Part shown: positions 6,951 through 15,900 of the stretch, one piece after another
Layout: each line of letters begins with the position of its first letter
How positions within the stretch are numbered: the stretch's first letter is position 1
Assembly: GCA_014584295.1 (NCBI GenBank)
Contig: JACTNC010000037.1
Coordinates: 1-61,548, forward strand
Length of the DNA: 61,548 bases
Source: Verrucomicrobiota bacterium
GTDB lineage: Bacteria; Verrucomicrobiota; Verrucomicrobiia; Opitutales; Opitutaceae
Direction: 5' to 3'
The notes under the pieces: model-generated
The model's input: the letters and a program-made list of their open reading frames with translations, nothing else
Told to the model about the DNA's origin: nothing
The model's database searches: none
Translations under genes and position numbers: made by a program

Positions 6951-9900
6951 ATGTCGGCACTGACGCGAAGGATTCCTGGTGGCCTGAGCCTCCTCTTCCT
7001 GGCGGTGCTACCGATGGTATTCGCGCAGGTGTTTCCAGTCCAGCCCTGCGGATTCCGGCACGACCCCGCCCAGTACTGCCCGAGCTGCGCCCTGCTCAGG
7101 AAACCCGGAGGCACAGGTACGGTTGCACCCACTCCCACTCCCACTGCCGCAAGCAGACCCTCTCCAACGCCAACGCGTGCGCCGACTCGGACGCCCACAC
7201 CGACCACGACACGGTCGACCCCGCCAGCGGAGGTGATTCCAACCCCAGGTCCCGTTCTTGCACCCACACCCAAGCCGACACCGCCTCCGCCAACACCCTC
7301 CCCGACTCCCGTACCCACCCAGCCTCCCGTCGCAATTGCACCCACACCGACGCAGGTGCCGCCCACGCCAACACCCTCGCCCGTACCAACCCCTCGACCC
7401 ACGCCAATACCCACACAGCCGCCCGTCGCAGTTGTCACGCGAGCTCCCACAGTTCCGCCGCCAACCCCTACCCCCACGTCCCCACCTCCAACTCCGACTC
7501 CAGTCCCCACTTCCGCACCACCCCCGATCGCCATCGCGCCCACACCCGTCGCGACACTTCCACCTACCCAACCCACGCCTTCTATCACGGCCAAACCCAC
7601 GATACAACCCACGGTCGCGGTCACCGTCACTCCAACTCCAGCGCCGACATTGCCGGTCACCTCGCCACCTCCTGTTGCAATCTCAACCCCTCCGGAGGTG
7701 ACGCCAGCTCCCACGCCAACACCTACCCCGGATGTCGCTTCGCCACCGGTGATCCCGGGCCCCAGCGGCCCAGCCGAAGTTGTCACACCTCCTCCGGAAA
7801 TCCTGCCGACTCCCTCAGTCACTCCAACCCCCGAAATCACTCCCAGCCCGACGGTCACACCTTCACCAACGGTAATCCCAACGCCGGAACTGACCTATAG
7901 AAACCCGATCAATGAGGCGCCTCGGGGGGACCCCAATCACTGGGTGGAAGTTGCCGACCAGCTCCGCCGCGAGTCCGTGCAAAGGGCGCAATCGCGGCTC
8001 GGGTACGAGCTCAAGCAGGCGACCGGCGGATACGATGATCAAATCGTCCAATCCTTTCTGAGCGAACAGGCCGCACAGTTTGATGCCGAACAGGGCAAGA
8101 TCAAGGACCAGGCGCGAAAGATCGGCGGAGGCCTTACCATTGCCATGTACGCGGTGGATACTCCGAAAGGACCCTGCATGGATCCGCCATTGTCTAATGC
8201 GGAGGTCAATGAGTTCCTGAAGAAATCGAGCGATGCAATCGGTCGCATGCAGGAATCGATCGCGGCCCGCAAAGCCGCGATGGAAACTGTTGCGGGAGCG
8301 CTTGAACGATCACAAGGCCTCGCAAGCCCCGGAGAAAACCTGCTCGGCAAGTTCGGCTATTCCGAACATCTGGCACATGCGGGAGCCTTCGGCATCGCCT
8401 TGGAGGAGAGCACTATTTGCGGCCGTGGAGGTCCCCCGCCCGGAGCTGACCGTTCGCCCACACCTTCGCCAACACCTACACCTTCGCCCACACCCACACC
8501 TTCGCCGACCGTAGTGTCCCGGCCCACTCCGACTCTGCGTCCTCGGCCGACACCCACTCCAAAAAAGCGCCCCACTCCCACGCCGACAAAAAAGCCAGAT
8601 AAACCAGATCCCCCTAAGCCTCCCGATCCCCCGCCCACTCCTCGACCCTTCGTTGACGACCCATGCGGGGACGCGCTGAAATCAATGGGTATCGATCCCG
8701 TCACGGCGGCCATGAAACGGAATTTGGATCGCGTGACGGAGGAGACCTATAACACAGCCGCCGCAGACCTCATTCCCGGAGACTTCAGTGGCCGTCAACT
8801 GGGACAGAGCATCAGCAATCTTGCGCACATCAATGCCCGCCCATCAGCGGTTTTGGAGCATGAGTCCGGCCTGACTGAGGTATCCGAAGCAGTTCAGTCG
8901 CGGATCAAAGTGGTCGACGCCACCCTCGCGTCACCCGACGAAACCTACGCGGATCTCATCCTTACCGCCTCCCACAACGCCGGCAGTGTGCCCATCCATC
9001 CGCTCCTGACCGACAACGACACGGTCGCGGCAACCCGACTCTTTGATGCGTTGAGGACACCTTCCATTCGAAATCGCATCGAGGAAGCCGCGATCGCCAT
9101 TGACCAGAAGTCCCCACGCGCCAACGAGATCGCCATCGCCGCCCTCAAGGATTTGACGGGAGCCTCCGAAGCAGAAAGCAAAGGCGCCATCGCCTATGCG
9201 ATTCAATCAAAGGATGTCGCGAGCGCCCAAACCATTGTGCAACGCATCCGGCAGGAGCTACCTCTCCAGGAACGGCTTGTTTCGCTGAATGCAAAGGCCA
9301 CGTCTGTCGTTTCACCCACGGCCGCTGATGGCGTCGCGGCACAGGTTCTCTATGCCGAAGTGGTGGGGCGAGACGCACTGCTTGCTGCCCGCAACATTCA
9401 GCAGGGAACCATCAACACCGCAGCCGGATTCGAAAGAGTCGGAATCGATCGTATCCAGAAGCTGGTGACCCTTTCCGGGGACCATTCGATCGTGGAGGTC
9501 CAGCCCACCGAAGTGCGATTGACCCCCCAGCGGCAGGAACTGCATCGGCGGCGGGTGGAACTCGCGAAATCCGCATCGGGTGAAATTGCTGCGGCAACCG
9601 TGCTTTCACAGGGAGCCCCGGAGGTCGCTCATGCCGATGCAGAGCTGGAGGGCGCCGCACTGACGATCAATGCCATGCTCCAGCGTGCCTCCCATCCCGC
9701 CATCCGCACTATCGGATCGCAGGTCCCTGTGTACGCCCGTACGAGCGCACTCCTCAAGGCCCGTATCGCCGCTGCCGATTCGGGCGTAGTGCCCCGGGAT
9801 GCCGCAGCTCGCAACATGGCTGCCCAGGATCTGGCCACCACCGAGAAGGCATTGGCTGACGGTATTGCGAACCTGAGACCATTGGTGTCAAAGATTCCCG

Positions 9901-12900
9901 GGCTGGATCAGGGACTCAAGGACTTTGCCACGGCACGCGCCCGACTGGAAACAAACCTGACGTCGCTCGCTACCCGGGATAGCGACCCCGTGCAGATCGG
10001 AAAAATCATCCAGAAGACCGACATCGACCAACTCTCTGCCGCGCGCAATGCAGCAATCGACCTGGGCATCTCTCCCGGCATATCGTTCCAGGCTTCCCTC
10101 GCACGCAGTCCGATGGTCACGGATTCAACCGCCACGGGAGCAGACAGAAACCCGCCACTGCCAGAACCACCTGCCGCACCTCGGGCAAATGCTTCGACTG
10201 CGGATCAAATCGCTTATGCCGACGCAATCGACGCCCTAAATCCTGCCATGCTGAGGCAAGTTGCCTCCTCAGCCACCGCGCTTCCTGCATCCGCCACTGT
10301 CCGACCCCCGGCCCCCGGAATGAGCCAGACCTCGGAGCTTGTTCAGTCGATCCGCGAACGCGTGGGCGCCTACGGCTGGGCCCAGGATTTCAAGGATGAA
10401 CGCGAACTTCAGCAGTTCGCCCAAAGCCGCATCGGCGGCCTTGGAATTGTGCACCTCAAGAGTGACCTGCAAAAACCGGAGTACATCGCAGAGCAATTCA
10501 AGGCACGCGTCGGCGGATTCGGATGGACCCATACCTTTAAAGATGAGGACGAACTTCAGCAGTTTGCCCAGAGCCGACTCGGCCAATTTGGCATGGTGCA
10601 CAAGCGGAGCGACCTCCAGGACCCGGCCTACCTCCAGAAACTGTTCAATTCGCGAATCGGCGGCATGGGATGGAGTCACACCTTCAAGGATCTCGACGAA
10701 TACAAGGCCTTCCTGGAAAGCCGACTGGGCCGCTTTGGACGGGTCACCACCTGTCTCGACATGCAACGGCGCGGAATTCCACCGGCCATGGCCCGTGCGA
10801 TCCTGGACGATGCAGCCAGCCGTTCCAAACGGAACTGGGAGACTGATGCGCAGTATCAGGAGCGCATGCTGCGCGAACGCAGCGACCTCTTCGCACGCGA
10901 TGCCGACGGCAACTTCTACCAGAAAACCTACGCCCAGCAGCAACAGGAGAAGCGGACGCAGATGCTTGCATCGGGTGAATGGATCGAGGATCCCCGGACG
11001 GGAAATCTCGTGCGCCGCAATTCCAAGGCCGGAGCCCAGGTGCTCGATCGCATGCTCGACGCCAAGCCTCGTACGGTGCGCGTCAAGCTGGCGGACGGAC
11101 GCTGGATGGAATTCTCGGTCGGTGGCTTTTCGAGCCTGCAATCCGCCCTCGATGACGCCCTGAGCGGCATGAACCTGCAGCGCGACGCCAGCGGCAACTG
11201 GGTGGATGCCGATGGCAGGGTGATTCTGGGCGGAGAAGCCGCTGCAAAATACGATGCCGATTATCGCGAAGCCATGGACCGGCGTGCACCCGGTTTCTCC
11301 AGTCTGCTGACCTACCGTCGGGAACCGGATCGCCCCGGCATCCCCCCTCCCTCTCCCACCACGCAATTCAGGCAGCTTGAGGACAATCTCCGCGACAGTT
11401 TCGGCTACACCATTCGGGATTTCTCGCTGAATGATCGCGAATTCGACCTCGAGGTGCGACCCGGGGAATCAATCAACGACGCCCTGCGCCGTGTCCTCGC
11501 GGAGGACGAGCGCTTCAGTTTCAACGAGGACGGAGACATCATCGACAGGCGCACCGGTCGGGCTGCACGCACGGCGAGCAACCTCGCCACCCTTGATGGC
11601 AACTATCGAGAAAAAGTCGCCGCCGCACTGTTTGGCGACGACGTCATGGGCGTCAGTCGCGAGACCCTCTATCTCGCGGAAAATGGCACCCCTGCACAAC
11701 GAGCACAGGCACAGGCCATCCTCGCCCAAACCACGGCACGCCTTGCGCAACTGCAACAGGTCACGAGTGCGCAGGAGCAGTTGCTCAGGGACCTGGATGA
11801 CCTCAACGCCAACGACTCTCTCACGCCCTCGCAAAGGCGCGACCGCCAGCGCGAAATCCAGAAGCAGCTCGATCAGCTCGCCAATACACGATCTTCGCTC
11901 GAAAACGCGCTCATCGAAGACATGCATGCCGCCAATCGATCGGCAAAGCGTGTGGTGCAATCGGAACTGACCTATGCGGAACGAACGGCGCTGGCATCTG
12001 CCGACAAAGTGAAGTCACTCGCCAACTCGATCGATGCCATTCGCGCCGAACTCCTGCGCGACCCGTCACCGACCGAACGTAGAAACCTCGAGCGAAAACT
12101 TCGTGAGCAGGAAACGGACCTCTTCAACGAATCGCGATCCTTCCGGGATCTTGCGTCCCGCCTGCAGCCCGGATCTCCAATCAATGCGCTCGCATCTGAG
12201 GTGAACCTTGCCGTCTATGGCATCACCTCAGCGACGGTAGCCGATGTCCGTGAAGCACGCGCTGCCGCGTATGCGGTGCGCTACGAGACCGTAAATGGCA
12301 AGACACAGGCCTACTACGTCGGCACGGACGGGCGTCCGCTGGTCGACCCGCATGGGAAGACACTCTACATCTCCGAGCAGGAAGCCAAGGGCTTCGAAAA
12401 AGCCCAGCTCAACGACCTCGCGCGGCACCTCGACGACCAGCAGCGCGATCAGGACGCCTACCGGAAATGGATGACGACGATCGGCGAGCTTCAGGAAAAA
12501 ATCGCCGCGACAAAATCGACAGCCACTCGAAAAGATCTGGAGCGTCAGCTCGCATTTGCCCAGGAGCGAGCGGGTGAAATTGCCAACCGCATTGACGCCT
12601 TCGTGGACAAGTTCAACGGCTATGTGGGCGACGACGCGGAACGCCGCAAGAGCGTGCTGGAAACCGCGGCGATGCTTGCGATCGAGCGCGAGGCTGCCAA
12701 GAAGGCGCTCAAGAACGGCGCCTCCACCATTGAGGTCCTCGATGAAAACGGCAATTGGGTGAAATACGAGAATCCGGAGATGCGTCGTCTCCGCGAGGAG
12801 CGGGAGGCGCGTCTTTCAGCCGCCGGAGTCAACGATCCCGCGGTGCTCGCCGCAGCGCGAGAGGCCGCTGCACCTACGACTCCGTCGCCCGACACGGCGC

Positions 12901-15900
12901 CTGATCCCGCGCGCGAAGCGGCGCGAAAGGCAGCACAGGCGCGCCAGGAGAGCCTGACCTCCGACTATGAGGCGCACGCCCGCGGACTGCTCGCCTCGGA
13001 AACGGCCTATGCCAAGGCCGAAAGCGATCTGCTTGCCGCCCGGGCCGCCGCCTTCGGAAAGAATGATCCGGCTCTCACCCAGGCCCTCGCCCAAGCCGAA
13101 AAGGCCTTCGCCGATGCCTCGGCGAATCTCAACCGCCAACGCATCGAAACCGCAACCGCAGCCGCCGTCGCGGGTAGCAACGATCCGACCGTGGCAGACC
13201 GGTTCAATCAGCTCACTGCGGCCATTGAGCAGTCGAAGGCGAGCGTGGATTCTCTGTCCAAGGCCGCAAACGAGGTCTGGACAACGTTGCTCTCCAGCGC
13301 GGGACTGCCTGCTTCGGTGCGTTCAGCCCTGGAATCGCAGCTCGTTGCCCTCGAGGCTGCAAAAAAGGCTGCGATCAATCAGGCGATGGTCCAGGCTGCT
13401 GCCCTCACCGCTGCCCGGGACAACGCGGCCTACACGGCCTCGACCGCAGAATACAACGCCTCACGGCTGGCCGAGCTCCAACGCCGGGTGTCTGAGTCCG
13501 GAAAGCCTGCCAAAGAGACCCTCTCGTCCCTTGAGCTCGAGGAGTTGGACCGCCGCACCGCCCTCTCGTCCTATTTCAACGACGTCGGCAATGCACAGGC
13601 ACACCTCAAACGGCTCGGGGAATTGACCGAAAGGGCGCGAAATGATCCCGGCAGTCTTTCCATCGCCGACAAGGTCGAACTCGATCAGGGTCTTTCCGAC
13701 AAGGAGATGCGCCTGCTGGTCGGCGACACGCAACGACGCAGCCTGTTGGAGGCGACTTCACGCGCAACCGACCCGGTGCAGGCCGAGGCGCTGCGATCCC
13801 TGATTGGAAAATGGATGACCGATCCGGCAGGAGCACGAAACGGAACGCTCCTGCTCAACGAAACCGACACGTCCGGGCTGGTCACGGCGCTGGGTTTCCT
13901 CGACCGGACCGACATCTATCAATCCGCACGCAATGAGGCGGAGGCGAGAGTGCAGGCCCGCAAGGCAGAACTCGAGGCTGCGCGTGCCGAGTTCAAGCGC
14001 GACCCATCGTCGGCCAATGCACGCATCGTCGACCTCACCATGCAGTCAATCGCATCGGCGGAACAACTTCTCGCGGATGCCGATCGTGCACTCGCGAAGG
14101 CACGGGAGGCAGCACCGTCTTCCCGCGTACCATCCGCATTCTCCTCGCTCACGCCAGGCAAAACGTACCTCGACATTATCAACCAACAGCACGCCGATGC
14201 CGCGAAGGCAGCCGAGGCCGTCCAGCCTGCGTCTGACAGTTTTCTCAAGGCCCGGCTGGACTACGCGAAAGGCGTTGAACAGATCCGCGGGATTCAGAGC
14301 TCCTACGATGCGGATCGTGCGTCCATCGAACAGGATCTGCTGAGGCGCAACTCCGAGATCGGAAGTCTGCGAGGAAACTACTACGCCCTCGAAAAGCGAC
14401 TGAACGAGGAGAGCCTCGACGCCTCGACGCGAAGCTACATCGAAAGGCGCATGGCCGAGCTCGAGACACAGATCGGTGCACGCGACCTCGGTATCAAGGC
14501 ACAGCAGTCGGAGTTGAAACGTCTGGAAGCAAATCGTGAATCAGCCTTGGCGTCCGTCCTTCGAACCCTTCCTCAGAAATGGAACCTTGATCCCGCCGCC
14601 CGTGCACAGGAGGAACTGGCCCGGCACACTGCATTGTACGAGGCAAACTACGAATACGAACAGATCCGCGCGGGCCACGCCGCAAAACTCGACCAGTTCG
14701 ACCAGCGCATTCGCACCTACGAAAGCGAACTCGCTCTCGCCAAGAGCAGCGGTGACACAGCCCGCGTCGCGTCACTCCAGCAGGCCGTGGCCGATGCCCG
14801 TGTCCAAAGATCGGAATATGCCATAATCATGCAGAACAGCGAGAAGAGCATGGAAACCATGCGTGATGATTTGATCGCAAGAAATCGTGCCGACGGCATT
14901 GGACCTTCAAGCAACTACGAGCTCGACAAGTTTCTCGTCGGACTCGGCATCGACCCCAAATCCGCCTATGCAGCCAATGCCGACCTACTGGCCGCCCAGC
15001 GGGCCAGCGCCGACCGCGCCGTCAACTCGGGCGTCGCAGCCAACGTTTCCAATGGCAGCCCTTCTCTGGCAAGGCTCTTCCTGGACGAGACCATCGCAAA
15101 CCTCACGCCACAAACCCTCGCAAGCGGTACCGCCGGCACCATCGCGGGACTTGGCAAGGGGGTCGGTCATCTGATCGCATCGGTCCCCGATCTGGTCGAA
15201 ATGGCCGGCAAGGGACTGTACTTTGTCGCAAAGACGGAACTCCAGGCCGCTGCAGCCTATGGCGACATTCTAGGCGAGACCCTGATCGGACGGGATCTCG
15301 GCCTGCTGGACACGGTCGGCACCAGCAGTCTCGACAGCATCAATCGGGGTATCAGCGCCGTAAGGAACACCTCGGTCTCCAATGTGCTGAACACAGCAAG
15401 CGCCGTTGGATCAGCCCTGGTCGACCAGGCGCTGAAACGCATCCAGCGCGACGGAAACCTCGCCTACAATTCGGCGGAACTTGCAAGCCAGGTCGTGTTT
15501 GAGATCGGCATCGGGTTTGTCAACCCCGCCGCCACCGCAACGCAGGCTGCTCAACTCGCACAACTGGCTAGAGCGACCTCCGCCGGAGAAAAGGCTGCGG
15601 CTCTGACCGCGATCATCGCGAATTCACGAGCGTTTGAAACAACTGCGTCGCTTGCGGCGGGCGCACGCGACGCGCTCGCTGCAACCAAACTCGTGACGGA
15701 TGCCGCTGCCTTGGGCAGGTCCGTCATGGAGAAGGTAGCCATCGCGGGCAAGGTCCTCGACGAAGCGGCTGCCCTTCGCGCCTCCTTGAACGCAAGCGAA
15801 CTTGGACAAAGGGTTAATAACTCTGGCGCCGGAATCCTCTTTGACAACCTGGTCAACCTCTCCCGCAAGGAAATCGACCTGGCGGAGGATATTTCGACAA

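Noticed and set aside
6911..7858. Gly/Val-rich 315-residue antisense ORF opposite the start of the giant gene
   Set aside because: It is the mirror of the Pro/Thr-rich stalk codons; low complexity explains its open frame.
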